Assembly: GCA_028723425.1 (NCBI GenBank)
Contig: JAQYEZ010000044.1
Span: forward strand, 32,001-65,501
From: Peptoniphilaceae bacterium
GTDB lineage: Bacteria; Bacillota; Clostridia; Tissierellales; Peptoniphilaceae
Direction of reading: 5' to 3'
Length of the DNA: 33,501 bases
Shown: positions 15,849-24,099 of the stretch, piece by piece
Layout: every line of letters starts with the position of its first letter
How positions within the stretch are numbered: the first letter of the stretch is position 1
The notes under the pieces: model-generated
Databases searched by the model: none
What the model was told of the DNA's origin: nothing
Seen by the model: only the letters and a program-made list of their open reading frames with translations
Made by a program: the position numbers and the translations under genes

Positions 15849-17924
15849 ATGAAAGTAATTGTAGCAGAAAATTCAGGATTTTGTGGTGGAGTAAGAAGAT
15901 CTGTAGAGCTTGCAGAGAAAGCTATAGAAAATAATGATAAGGTCTATTGTCTTGGAGAAATTGTTCATAATCCTAGTCAAGTTAAAATTTTAGAAGAGAT
16001 GGGCATGGTCACAATAGATAAAGATGCTCTAGAAAGAATACATGATTCGACAGTTGTAATAAGAGCCCATGGTATAGATCAAAAAACAAAAGATCAAATA
16101 GTAAGAAATAATAACCAATTAATAGATGCTACTTGTCCAGTGCTCATAAATATATATAAAAAAATACAAGAAAAAGAAAAAGAAGGTTATAAGATAATAA
16201 TTGTTGGAGATAAGAACCATCCTGAGATAAAAGCTATGGCATCTTACATAAAAAATGGTATAATAATAGTAGATGAGTCTGAAGCAAAAAATATTACAAA
16301 TCAGTCAAAACTTTATGTTGTAAGTCAGACAACAAACAGAATTGATTTTTTTGAGAATATTGCTCATGAATTAGAGAAGAAAAATGATGATGTAGTAATA
16401 GAAAACACAATCTGCAAGGCTACAAAAATTAGACAAGACTCATGCCAAAGTCTATCTAAACAAGTGGATTGTATGGTTGTAGTTGGTGGTTTTAATAGTT
16501 CGAATACCAATAAGCTTTATCAAATAGCACAAAAGAATTGTAATAATGTTCTTAGAATTGAAACTGTTAAAGATCTACCTTTGCAAAAGCTCACTAATTT
16601 TAATATAATAGGGGTAATCGCTGGTGCGTCCACGCCAGATTTGGTTATCGAGGAGGTAGTAAGTAGGATGGAAGATTTAACAAACGAAGAATTTATGAAC
16701 AGCATTGAAGATAGTATGAAAAAGATTTATCCTAGAGATGTTGTTAAAGGAACTATTATTGATGTGAAAGATGATGAAGTTTTCGTTGATATTCAATACA
16801 GATTTGATGGTATTGTAAAACTTGATGAAATGACAGAAGAAGAAGCTTCAAATCCAAAAGAACATTTTAATGTAGGTGATGAAGTAGATGTTTATGTAAT
16901 TAAGTTGGACGATGGTGAAGGTAATGTTTCATTATCAACAAGAAGAGTTGAAGGTGTTAAAAACTGGAAAGTTCTTATAGAAAAATTTGAAAATGAAGAA
17001 AGTGTTGAAGGTGAAATTACAGGATTCAATAAAGGTGGTTTAACTGCAAAAGTTCTTGGAATCAATGGATTTATTCCTGCAAGCCACATAGCAACATATT
17101 TTGTTAAAAATTTCAAAAAATTTGTTGGTGAAACTTGGGAATTAAAAATCATCAGTATTGATGAAAGAAAAAATAGACTTGTTTTATCTAGAAAAGAAAT
17201 TCTTGAAAGCTTATTAGATGAACAATGGGAAGGGCTAGAAGAAGGTCAAGTTGTAACAGGTAAGGTTGCAAGATTAACTGACTTTGGAGCTTTCATTGAA
17301 ATCGGTAATCTAGATGGTTTACTTCACGTTTCAGATATTTCATGGAACAGAGTTGAACATCCTTCTGATGTTTTAAATGTTGGAGATGAAATTGAAGTAA
17401 AAATCCTTAAACTAAACAAAGAAAGAAATAGAATCTCTCTTGGAAGAAAGCAACTTTTAGATAAGCCATTTGATAGCTTTACAAAAGAACACGCTGTTGG
17501 AGATGTTGTTAAGGGTAAAGTTGTTAACCTATTAGACTTTGGTGCTTTTGTTGAAGTAAGCCAAGGGGTAGAAGGCTTGGTTCACGTTTCTGAAATTTCT
17601 TGGGAGCATGTAGAAAAACCATCTGATGAACTCAATGTTGGCGATGAAATTGATGTTAAGATTATTTCTATCGACAAAGATGAAGAGAAAATTGGTTTAA
17701 GTATTAAAGCTTTAACTGAACAACCAGAAAGACCAGAAAGAAAAGTAAGAAAACAAAATAATGATGAATCTAGAAAAGCTAATAGAGCTAATAGAAAAGC
17801 TGAAAGAAAAGCTAAGGATGATTCATTCGGAGATGAAGATCTAAATAATAATATAGGATTTGCTATAGAAGAAATGTTATCTGGTATTAAAATCGAAGAT
17901 GACGATGATTCAAGCGAAGAATAA
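15849..17924 (+). CDS. ispH: IspH (HMBPP reductase) fused to ribosomal protein S1
   Basis: The 691-residue protein joins two functions. Residues 1 to about 280 are IspH, the [4Fe-4S] reductase that makes IPP and DMAPP in the last MEP-pathway step. Cluster ligands Cys12 (GFCGG), Cys96 (DATCPV) and Cys189 (NTICKAT) and the expected histidines His40 and His74 are present. Residues about 297-640 hold four S1 OB domains starting near 297, 384, 466 and 552; the last two carry the classic DFGAF/HVS.ISW pattern. A charged tail follows. Such fusions are known in clostridia, so this is a genuine fusion rather than a frame error. S1 has a role in mRNA binding at initiation. A terminator follows. Confidence 0.96.
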   Translation: MKVIVAENSGFCGGVRRSVELAEKAIENNDKVYCLGEIVHNPSQVKILEEMGMVTIDKDALERIHDSTVVIRAHGIDQKTKDQIVRNNNQLIDATCPVLINIYKKIQEKEKEGYKIIIVGDKNHPEIKAMASYIKNGIIIVDESEAKNITNQSKLYVVSQTTNRIDFFENIAHELEKKNDDVVIENTICKATKIRQDSCQSLSKQVDCMVVVGGFNSSNTNKLYQIAQKNCNNVLRIETVKDLPLQKLTNFNIIGVIAGASTPDLVIEEVVSRMEDLTNEEFMNSIEDSMKKIYPRDVVKGTIIDVKDDEVFVDIQYRFDGIVKLDEMTEEEASNPKEHFNVGDEVDVYVIKLDDGEGNVSLSTRRVEGVKNWKVLIEKFENEESVEGEITGFNKGGLTAKVLGINGFIPASHIATYFVKNFKKFVGETWELKIISIDERKNRLVLSRKEILESLLDEQWEGLEEGQVVTGKVARLTDFGAFIEIGNLDGLLHVSDISWNRVEHPSDVLNVGDEIEVKILKLNKERNRISLGRKQLLDKPFDSFTKEHAVGDVVKGKVVNLLDFGAFVEVSQGVEGLVHVSEISWEHVEKPSDELNVGDEIDVKIISIDKDEEKIGLSIKALTEQPERPERKVRKQNNDESRKANRANRKAERKAKDDSFGDEDLNNNIGFAIEEMLSGIKIEDDDDSSEE

Positions 17925-17942
17925 GCTTATATTTTAATAGAG

Positions 17943-17981
17943 GGGACTGTTGTAGATTTTTTTACAGCAGACCCTTTTTTT
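17943..17981 (+). terminator. Rho-independent terminator between ispH-rpsA and miaB
   Basis: GGGACTGTTGTA at 17943-17954 pairs with TACAGCAGACCC at 17963-17974 (one A/A mismatch and one GU), followed by seven T. Only 5 bases separate the T-run from the miaB ribosome site AAGGAG (17987-17992). miaB must therefore rely on read-through or on a promoter upstream of the hairpin. Confidence 0.9.
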
Positions 17982-18001
17982 CTGTCAAGGAGTATATATA
18001 T

Positions 18002-19363
18002 ATGAATTTGAAAGCTTTAGAAAAATATAAAGATTATTTTAAAGGTAAAACTTACAATGTTACAACCTTTGGATGTCAAATGAATGAGCATGATTCTGAG
18101 CGCATTTCGTACTTATTAGAGGATTTAGGCTATAAGCATACTGACATTAGAGAAGAAGCTGATTTTATTCTATTTAATACATGTTTAGTAAGAGAGAATG
18201 CAGAGCTTAAACTTGTAGGTCAAATTTCTAGTCTCAAAAAAATTAAACAAGCTCATCCAGAAAAAATAATTGCTGTTTCTGGTTGTATGATGCAAACATC
18301 TACGGCTAGAGAAATGATAGAAAAAAATCATAAAGAAGTAGATATAATTTTTGGAACAAAAAATATAAATTCACTTCAAAATCTTATCTTTAAATATCTA
18401 GAAACTGGGGAAAGAGTTGTTGATGTTTCAACAGACCTTGTAAAAGATGATTTTGTAAAATATAATAGCAAAAATAATTTTCAAGCCTATGTAAATATTA
18501 TGAGAGGTTGCGATAATTTCTGTTCCTATTGTATTGTCCCTCAAGCAAGGGGAAGAGAAGAATCCAGAAGACCTTCAAATATAATAGAAGAGGTTGAATA
18601 TTTGGTGGCAAATGGTTATAAAGAAATAACTCTTTTGGGACAAAATGTAAACTCCTATGGTAATAAATCCGATTTTAATGTTACTTTCCCACAACTTTTA
18701 GATAAAATAGCATCTATAGATGGTCTTGAAAGACTTAGATTTACTACAAGTCATCCTAAGGATTTATCCAAAGACTTAATTAAGGTAATGAAAAACCACG
18801 ACAATATATGTAAGTACTTCCATCTTCCACTTCAAAGCGGCTCTGATAAGGTGCTCAAAGATATGAATAGACGTTATACCCAAAAAGATTATATAGAAAA
18901 GGTAAAGATGCTTAGAGAAGAAATCCCAGAAATTGCCATATCTACAGATATTATTGTTGGTTTTCCAACAGAAACGGAAGAAGATTTCCTAGAAACTTTA
19001 AATGTTTGTAGAAAAGTTGGTTTTGATTATGCTTTTACCTTTATCTATTCACCAAGACCTAAAACCAAGGCTTACAAGCTTGCTACTATAGATAAAGATA
19101 TAGTTCAGGATAGGTTCCAAAGACTATTGGATGAATTATATCCTACCTTCTATGAAAAAAATAAGGCCTATATAGGAACAAGGCATAAGGTCTTATTGGA
19201 ATCAGTAAGTAAAAATGATCCTGATGTATTAACAGGAAGGACAGATACCAATAAATTAGTTCATGTTAAGGCTAGCAAATCTTTGGTTGGAAAAATTGTT
19301 GAAGTAGATATTAAAGAAAATACTTCCTTTACAATTACTGGAGATTTAGTTAAAATATATTAG
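18002..19363 (+). CDS. miaB: tRNA-2-methylthio-N6-dimethylallyladenosine synthase MiaB
   Basis: MiaB is a radical-SAM enzyme that adds a methylthio group to i6A37 of tRNAs reading UNN codons. The 453-residue protein has an N-terminal UPF0004 domain with three cluster cysteines (Cys25 in TFGCQMNEHDS, then NTCLVRENAE and SGCMMQ). The radical-SAM motif is CDNFCSYC (Cys170, Cys174, Cys177) followed by VPQARGREESRRP, and a C-terminal TRAM domain ends the protein. All key cysteines are present. The AAGGAG site 9 bases before the ATG supports the start. It follows a terminator closely. Confidence 0.97.
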   Translation: MNLKALEKYKDYFKGKTYNVTTFGCQMNEHDSERISYLLEDLGYKHTDIREEADFILFNTCLVRENAELKLVGQISSLKKIKQAHPEKIIAVSGCMMQTSTAREMIEKNHKEVDIIFGTKNINSLQNLIFKYLETGERVVDVSTDLVKDDFVKYNSKNNFQAYVNIMRGCDNFCSYCIVPQARGREESRRPSNIIEEVEYLVANGYKEITLLGQNVNSYGNKSDFNVTFPQLLDKIASIDGLERLRFTTSHPKDLSKDLIKVMKNHDNICKYFHLPLQSGSDKVLKDMNRRYTQKDYIEKVKMLREEIPEIAISTDIIVGFPTETEEDFLETLNVCRKVGFDYAFTFIYSPRPKTKAYKLATIDKDIVQDRFQRLLDELYPTFYEKNKAYIGTRHKVLLESVSKNDPDVLTGRTDTNKLVHVKASKSLVGKIVEVDIKENTSFTITGDLVKIY

Positions 19364-19401
19364 TTATTATATATTGCAAATTGAAAGAATATAATAAAAA
19401 T

Positions 19402-19443
19402 ATTTCAATTTAAATTGAAATGAAATTAAATTTAGAGTATTAT
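19402..19443 (+). promoter_or_regulatory. V-ATPase operon promoter overlapping a perfect palindrome
   Basis: TTGAAA at 19415-19420 and TATTAT at 19438-19443, spaced 17 bases, form a good sigma-A-type promoter. The -35 lies in the right half of a perfect 20-bp palindrome, ATTTCAATTTAAATTGAAAT, at 19402-19421. The rest of the 116-bp miaB-ntpC gap is AT-rich without another feature. The ribosome site is AAGGAG near 19469-19474. Confidence 0.75.
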
Positions 19444-19479
19444 TACTAATGTAGTTTAAGAGCAAAATAAGGAGTTAGG

Positions 19480-20454
19480 ATGAAAGCTTATGTTGTAAAA
19501 GCTAGAGCTAAACTTGGGAATTTGCCTAATCTAATAAATTATAAAAATTTAATAGGTGAACAAGATTTATATAGAAAATTTGATAAGGTCAAACAACTGC
19601 ATCCATCTTTGCAAAAGATTAAAGATATAGATCAGGTTGAACATGAATTAGATTTTGAAATTAGTAGAAATATCAAATCTTTATCATATTTTCTAAATGG
19701 TTATGAAGAAGAATTTTTTGAAAAGTATGTTTCTGCATTTGAGATAAGGCTTATTCAAAATGTCATTCAAGGCATATTGAATAAGTCTTTAAACAATAGT
19801 TTATACTTATTTACAAATAATCCATTTTCTAAGAATCTTGTTATTAAAAAAGATATGAAATTTGAAGATTTCGTGGCTAGTTTAAAAAACACTCGATATC
19901 ATAGAACTTTAGTACCGTTTTTAAATGAAAATATGTCAAAAGATTCTATGATTTTTTTAATTTCAAATTCTTTGACAAAATTTTATTTTAGAGATTTATT
20001 AGACTATTCTTCCAAATTTCCAAAAGATTTAGCCAAAAAAATACGAATATTTATAGGTAAGGAGATAGACTTATATAATATCGAGATGCTATATAGATTA
20101 ATTTCATATTTTGACCTACCAGCCTATGAAATTTTTAACTATCTGATAGAAGGTGGTTACAAGTTAAAGGCTTATAAGTTAAAGAAATTATCAAATATGA
20201 CCATTGATAAATTCAAAAAGGAGATGAAAGAAACTCCTTATGGTCATATTTTTTCTGGAATTTTCGATATTAATAAGGCTCTTATGGAAGAAAAACATAA
20301 AATTTACAAAGATTTAAGTAAAGAAGATAATGTTTTATATTTGATTTATGCAGTAAATTTATTAGTAATTTCAAATAATAATATTATATCAATCCTAAAT
20401 ATGGACGATAGCTTTACTAAGGAAGAACAAGAAAGTTTAATTGTAACGGGGTAA
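19480..20454 (+). CDS. ntpC: V/A-type ATPase subunit C (AC39 family)
   Basis: Subunit C links the central rotor shaft to the membrane ring. The 324-residue helical protein begins AYVVKARAKLGNL, matching the AC39/NtpC N-terminus. It continues with long helical repeats such as EFFEKYVSAFEIRLIQNVIQG (helix with the EI.xIKxIIRG-type pattern) and ends in a helical LYLIYAVNLLVISNNNI. Length is near the family norm (about 330-350). It is the first gene of the operon here, whereas I or G usually comes first in other bacteria. The following gene starts 4 bases after its stop. Confidence 0.88.
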   Translation: MKAYVVKARAKLGNLPNLINYKNLIGEQDLYRKFDKVKQLHPSLQKIKDIDQVEHELDFEISRNIKSLSYFLNGYEEEFFEKYVSAFEIRLIQNVIQGILNKSLNNSLYLFTNNPFSKNLVIKKDMKFEDFVASLKNTRYHRTLVPFLNENMSKDSMIFLISNSLTKFYFRDLLDYSSKFPKDLAKKIRIFIGKEIDLYNIEMLYRLISYFDLPAYEIFNYLIEGGYKLKAYKLKKLSNMTIDKFKKEMKETPYGHIFSGIFDINKALMEEKHKIYKDLSKEDNVLYLIYAVNLLVISNNNIISILNMDDSFTKEEQESLIVTG

Positions 20455-20458
20455 TATT

Positions 20459-21331
20459 ATGGCAGTTGAAAAAATGAGACTTGTAAATATTATGGGTCGA
20501 CTCAAATATATAGATGATTTCTTGGAAGATGTCATAAAAATTGACGAGCTTGATCAGGTCGGAGCTTTAACGGAAATTCAAAATAGGGATTTTTCAATTA
20601 AAGCAACCGAGGAAAACATTGATAGAATTGAAGATTTTAACGATATTGAATCTTTTTTAGATAACGACCAAGAAATTATAGACAAGTTAGAAGATATTAA
20701 AGAAAATTTTGCTATTGCTGATAAAAAAGAAGGCCATAGAATAAGCACAGATGAAATAGATAAGATGTATTCTAAGCTTTCAGACCTAATAGCAAAGAAA
20801 AAAGAATTAGAAGAGCAAAAAGAAGAACTTGAAACATATGTCAAAAATTATGAAATCTTAAATAGAGAATCAATTGACATAGACAAGATTCAAAAGCTTA
20901 AATATTTTTCCTATAGGTTTGGTGAAATAAGTAAGGAAGGTAGATTTATCCTAAAGAATAATTACGAAAATATTCCTTCTACTATTATTCACTTAAACAA
21001 CAGTGAAATAGCTGCAAATGCCTATAAGGAATATATCGATGAGATTATATCTATAGACGAATCTACTGTAGAGCTTAGAGAACAAACAGATAAAATTCTT
21101 GCAAATGAAAAAGAAAATGTTAATAATGTATCTGTTCATATGGAAAAAGAATTTTATAAGTCAACGAAAGATAGAGCTCAAGAACTTTATGATTCAATTA
21201 TTTCAGAGGTAGATCAAGAAGTTAAGGATATAGAAAATCAATATAAGGATGAAAGTAAAAAGACTAAGGAAATATTTGATGCTAACAAAGATAAATTAGT
21301 GAAAAAATTCCTAAGAAAGATTACAAAGTAA
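20459..21331 (+). CDS. V/A-type ATPase subunit I N-terminal part fused to a G/H-like stalk helix
   Basis: Residues 1 to about 183 of this 290-residue protein match the start of subunit I: the opening AVEKMRLVNIMGRLKYID, the coiled-coil hairpin around 100-135 and the strand region LKYFSYRFGEISKEG through NIPSTIIHLNNSE. Canonical subunit I would then continue into the strand with (V/I)YP/FTP. Here it instead enters a charged helix (about 200-290, ESTVELREQTDKILANEKENV to DKLVKKFLRKITK) resembling the peripheral-stalk subunit G/H. There are no membrane segments. The rest of subunit I is in the next gene. The frame is continuous and the DNA shows no break. The G/H likeness is judged by eye. Confidence 0.75.
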   Translation: MAVEKMRLVNIMGRLKYIDDFLEDVIKIDELDQVGALTEIQNRDFSIKATEENIDRIEDFNDIESFLDNDQEIIDKLEDIKENFAIADKKEGHRISTDEIDKMYSKLSDLIAKKKELEEQKEELETYVKNYEILNRESIDIDKIQKLKYFSYRFGEISKEGRFILKNNYENIPSTIIHLNNSEIAANAYKEYIDEIISIDESTVELREQTDKILANEKENVNNVSVHMEKEFYKSTKDRAQELYDSIISEVDQEVKDIENQYKDESKKTKEIFDANKDKLVKKFLRKITK

Positions 21332-21347
21332 GAGAAAGGAGGAAAGA

Positions 21348-22781
21348 TTGAAGTTTTTAGAAAAACTTGGTTTTAAGGTAGGTAATGGCAAAAAAACTAA
21401 GAAAAATGAGATTAATGAAAGCTTCGGTAATGAAAATTATATTTTAATTTATCCAAAATCAGTTGAAGATGAAGTTAATCGTTCTGTAAACTCTATGGGC
21501 TTTATTGATAAAGAAATACCAAAGGACCTATCCTATGATAGTTTGGTAGAAAAACTAAATGAAACCGAGAGAGAGCTTAAAGTCTTAGACCAAGATCTCG
21601 AAAAAATTAAAGAAAAGAATAAAGAAGCCTTGGACAATGTTTCATATACCTTAGATTATTATAAAAAATCTTCAAAACTAAAGGATAAGATGGTAAAAGG
21701 AGAAAAATATTTCTACTTATCATCATGGGTTCCTGAAACAAAAATTGAGCAAGTAAGAAAGCTTGCAAATAAATATGAGGATACTTTAGTTTTGGAAAAA
21801 AAAGATCATGAGGTAGGACTGGTACCTCCAACCAAACTTAATAATAACAAACTTGTAAAGCCCTTCGAATTTCTAGTAAATATGTATGGCGCTCCAAATT
21901 ATAACGAAATAGATCCAACTGGATTTTTTGCACTTACCTATTTGCTTTTATATGGAATGATGTTTGGAGATTTAGGGCAAGGCTTAATTTTTGTTATTTT
22001 AAGCTATTTTATAGGCAAAAAGAATGAAGTGTTTGGTAGCTTAATAAGAAGAATAGGAATATCAGCTTCCATATTTGGTCTCTTATATGGATCAGTATTT
22101 GGTATAGAAACTTTAATACCAACACTATTAATTAAGCCATTTGATAATATAATGACTGTCTTAATAGCGGCAGTAGGATTTGGTATAATTCTTTTAATTA
22201 CATCTTATTGTTTGGGAATTTATAACAAATTAGTAAAACAAAAAGATTTGGAAGAAGGATTTTTTGGCAAAGAAGGCTTTGCTGGTCTTTTGATGATGAT
22301 TTCTTTTGTATTTATTATTTTAAATTTGGTAGGCAAAAAAATTGTTGGTATGCCAATAGCAATAGGACTTTTAGTTATTTCTATTATTATGATGGTATTT
22401 AAAGAACCACTTTCTAATAGCTTATTAAGAAATTATCCACTTTACAGCACTAAAAAGAGCGATTATTATGTAGAAAGTTCCTTTTCTATCATAGAAGCCT
22501 TGTTATCAGTTTTCTCTAACCTAGTTTCATTTACCAGAGTTGGGGCCTTTGCTATAAACCACGTTGGCTTATATATGGCCTTTGAAGTAATTAGTAAACT
22601 TGTTGGGGGAGGATTTGTTGGTCTAATAATTTTGATTTTAGGAAATATTTTGATTATTGGACTTGAAGGAATGATAGTCTTCATTCAAGGATTGAGACTA
22701 GAGTTTTATGAAATGTTTAGTAAATATTATAAGGGCGATGGCTATAAATTTAGCCCAATCAGCCAAATAAATGAAAAATAA
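21348..22781 (+). CDS. ntpI: V/A-type ATPase subunit I, C-terminal membrane part
   Basis: The 477-residue protein starts at TTG 21348, with AAAGGAGG 5 bases upstream. After a 29-residue basic leader it resumes subunit I at NYILIYPKSVEDEVNRS. A coiled coil (about 65-95) and the distal-lobe WVPE motif (127-130) follow, then seven or eight membrane helices from about 190. FGDLGQGLIF and SFTRVGAFAINHVGL are present; Arg397 in the latter corresponds to the essential arginine facing the c-ring carboxylate. The end LEFYEMFSKYYKGDGYKF.P is typical. Together with residues 1-183 of the previous gene it adds up to about 630 residues, the size of one ordinary subunit I. Confidence 0.88.
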   Translation: MKFLEKLGFKVGNGKKTKKNEINESFGNENYILIYPKSVEDEVNRSVNSMGFIDKEIPKDLSYDSLVEKLNETERELKVLDQDLEKIKEKNKEALDNVSYTLDYYKKSSKLKDKMVKGEKYFYLSSWVPETKIEQVRKLANKYEDTLVLEKKDHEVGLVPPTKLNNNKLVKPFEFLVNMYGAPNYNEIDPTGFFALTYLLLYGMMFGDLGQGLIFVILSYFIGKKNEVFGSLIRRIGISASIFGLLYGSVFGIETLIPTLLIKPFDNIMTVLIAAVGFGIILLITSYCLGIYNKLVKQKDLEEGFFGKEGFAGLLMMISFVFIILNLVGKKIVGMPIAIGLLVISIIMMVFKEPLSNSLLRNYPLYSTKKSDYYVESSFSIIEALLSVFSNLVSFTRVGAFAINHVGLYMAFEVISKLVGGGFVGLIILILGNILIIGLEGMIVFIQGLRLEFYEMFSKYYKGDGYKFSPISQINEK

Positions 22782-22793
22782 GGAGTTTAAATA

Positions 22794-23237
22794 ATGATAT
22801 TATATATAGCTTTACTAGCTTTAGCAGTAGTAACAATTACAATTTATTCAGGTTTATACCTATTAAAAAACAATGAAGATTCATCAAAAGCAAAAATTAA
22901 AAAAGCCTTAAAAATTAATTTATCTACCTTTTTACCTTTAATGATTATGATTATTGTATTAATCTTACCTTTCTCTTCAAAGGCAGCATCTACTGATGCA
23001 GCTGGTATGATGGCTACAAGTGCTGGTGCAGATGGGCTAAAATTCATAGGCGCAGCTTTATCAACAGGACTTGCAACAATTGGTACAGGTTATGCGGTAG
23101 GTACAGTAGGTTCTGCAGCTCTTGGTGCTATTTCAGAAGATGCATCTATCTTAGGTAGAACTATAATCTTCGTAGGACTTGCAGAAGGTATTGCTATCTT
23201 TGGTGTAATTATTTCTATCTTAATCCTTTACGCATAA
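22794..23237 (+). CDS. ntpK: V/A-type ATPase subunit K (c-ring proteolipid)
   Basis: This 147-residue membrane protein forms the rotor ring. The C-terminal half is a single c-type hairpin: a glycine-rich helix from about 82 (ALSTGLATIGTGYAVGTVGSAALGA), the polar loop ISEDASILGR, and a second helix with FVGLAEGIAIFG, where Glu131 is the predicted ion carrier. Residues 1-65 add two further hydrophobic helices (about 3-24 and 46-62) that lack c-subunit motifs, ending in a signal-like FSSKAAS. Similar extended forms occur in some bacteria. Ion specificity (H+ or Na+) cannot be settled here. Confidence 0.92.
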   Translation: MILYIALLALAVVTITIYSGLYLLKNNEDSSKAKIKKALKINLSTFLPLMIMIIVLILPFSSKAASTDAAGMMATSAGADGLKFIGAALSTGLATIGTGYAVGTVGSAALGAISEDASILGRTIIFVGLAEGIAIFGVIISILILYA

Positions 23238-23238
23238 A

Positions 23239-23475
23239 ATGAAAGCAAAAATCATTACAGATAATAACAGTTTGCTACTTGGATTCAGACTGGGCGGCAT
23301 AACAGGAGAGTTAATTACTGATAAGACTTTGCTTGCTGAAACCTTCTATAAATTCTCAAAAGAAAAGGATCTAGCCTTGATTATTTTTACCAAGTCTTCC
23401 TATAATCCTATTAGTGAGCTTGTAGAAGATTTCAGAGAACATCATACTACTCCACTTATAGTAGTATTAGATTGA
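23239..23475 (+). CDS. ntpF: V/A-type ATPase subunit F, short form
   Basis: Subunit F sits on the central shaft next to D. The 78-residue protein has the family fold: strand KAKIITDNNSLLLGFRLGGITG, the helix around AETFYKFSKEKD, strand LALIIFTKS and a final PLIVVLD strand. Usual members have about 100 residues and continue with a C-terminal helix that reaches into the A3B3 head; that segment is missing. A GGAGG for the next gene begins 4 bases after the stop, so the short end looks genuine. The symbol follows subunit letter F, not the E. hirae naming, where NtpF means another subunit. Confidence 0.82.
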   Translation: MKAKIITDNNSLLLGFRLGGITGELITDKTLLAETFYKFSKEKDLALIIFTKSSYNPISELVEDFREHHTTPLIVVLD

Positions 23476-23487
23476 AATGGAGGACTT

Positions 23488-24099
23488 ATGATAGATATTA
23501 GTTCTAAACTCTCAAGCTTTAGAAGATTAGTTTGGGATGTTGAGAAAAAAAAGAGCGAAAAACAACTCTATGATTCTATTAATATATCAACGGATATTAT
23601 TGAAAATAAAAAATCTGAACTAGAAAAATATATGAAAACTTATCTAGAAAAGAGAAAAGTTTTTGCCACTACAAGAAAAAATGAAATTGTTGCTAGAAAA
23701 ACTGAAGAAGAAAAATCAACCTACAATTTATATAAGGAAGAACTTTTAAAAACAACTATAGATGAAATTAAAAAAGAACTTTTGGCCTATAGTAAAACTA
23801 GTGAGTATAAGACAAAATTGAAAGAAGAAGTCGAAGAAACATTTAATAAATTAAAGAAAAATTCAGACCAAGCTTACATCCTTCTGGTAAAAGAAGAAGA
23901 TTTAAATCTTTTTGAAAAATATGATACAGAAATAATGAGTGATGCTAATCTAGGTGGTTTTATAATAGAGGATACAAACAAAACTTACCAATACGACTAC
24001 ACTTTAAAAAGAAAGCTAGATAATGAAAAATACGAAATAGGTAAAAAACTATATTCTCTAATGGAAGGCGGTGACTTAAACAATGACACCAACAATTAA
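23488..24099 (+). CDS. ntpE: V/A-type ATPase subunit E (peripheral stalk)
   Basis: Subunit E is the long helical half of the EG peripheral stalk that holds the catalytic head. The 203-residue protein is charged and helical over the first 110 residues. The C-terminal globular part includes ANLGGFIIEDTNKTYQYDYTLKRKLD, matching the GGvvl....g.i.v.nTle.rl pattern of the family. A GGAGG lies 6 bases before the ATG. Its 3' end overlaps the A gene by 17 bases. The normal partner G has no separate gene in this operon. Confidence 0.85.
   Translation: MIDISSKLSSFRRLVWDVEKKKSEKQLYDSINISTDIIENKKSELEKYMKTYLEKRKVFATTRKNEIVARKTEEEKSTYNLYKEELLKTTIDEIKKELLAYSKTSEYKTKLKEEVEETFNKLKKNSDQAYILLVKEEDLNLFEKYDTEIMSDANLGGFIIEDTNKTYQYDYTLKRKLDNEKYEIGKKLYSLMEGGDLNNDTNN

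Noticed and set aside
15816..15851. ispH start upstream at ATC 15825 close to AGGAGG
   Set aside because: ATC starts are very rare and the family N-terminus MKVIVAENSGFCGG fits the ATG at 15849; kept only as an alternative in the hairpin finding.
21331..21348. Sequencing frameshift as the cause of the split subunit I
   Set aside because: A single indel would not explain 105 extra helical residues, a clean stop and a new strong ribosome site plus start; both halves are in good frame to their ends.
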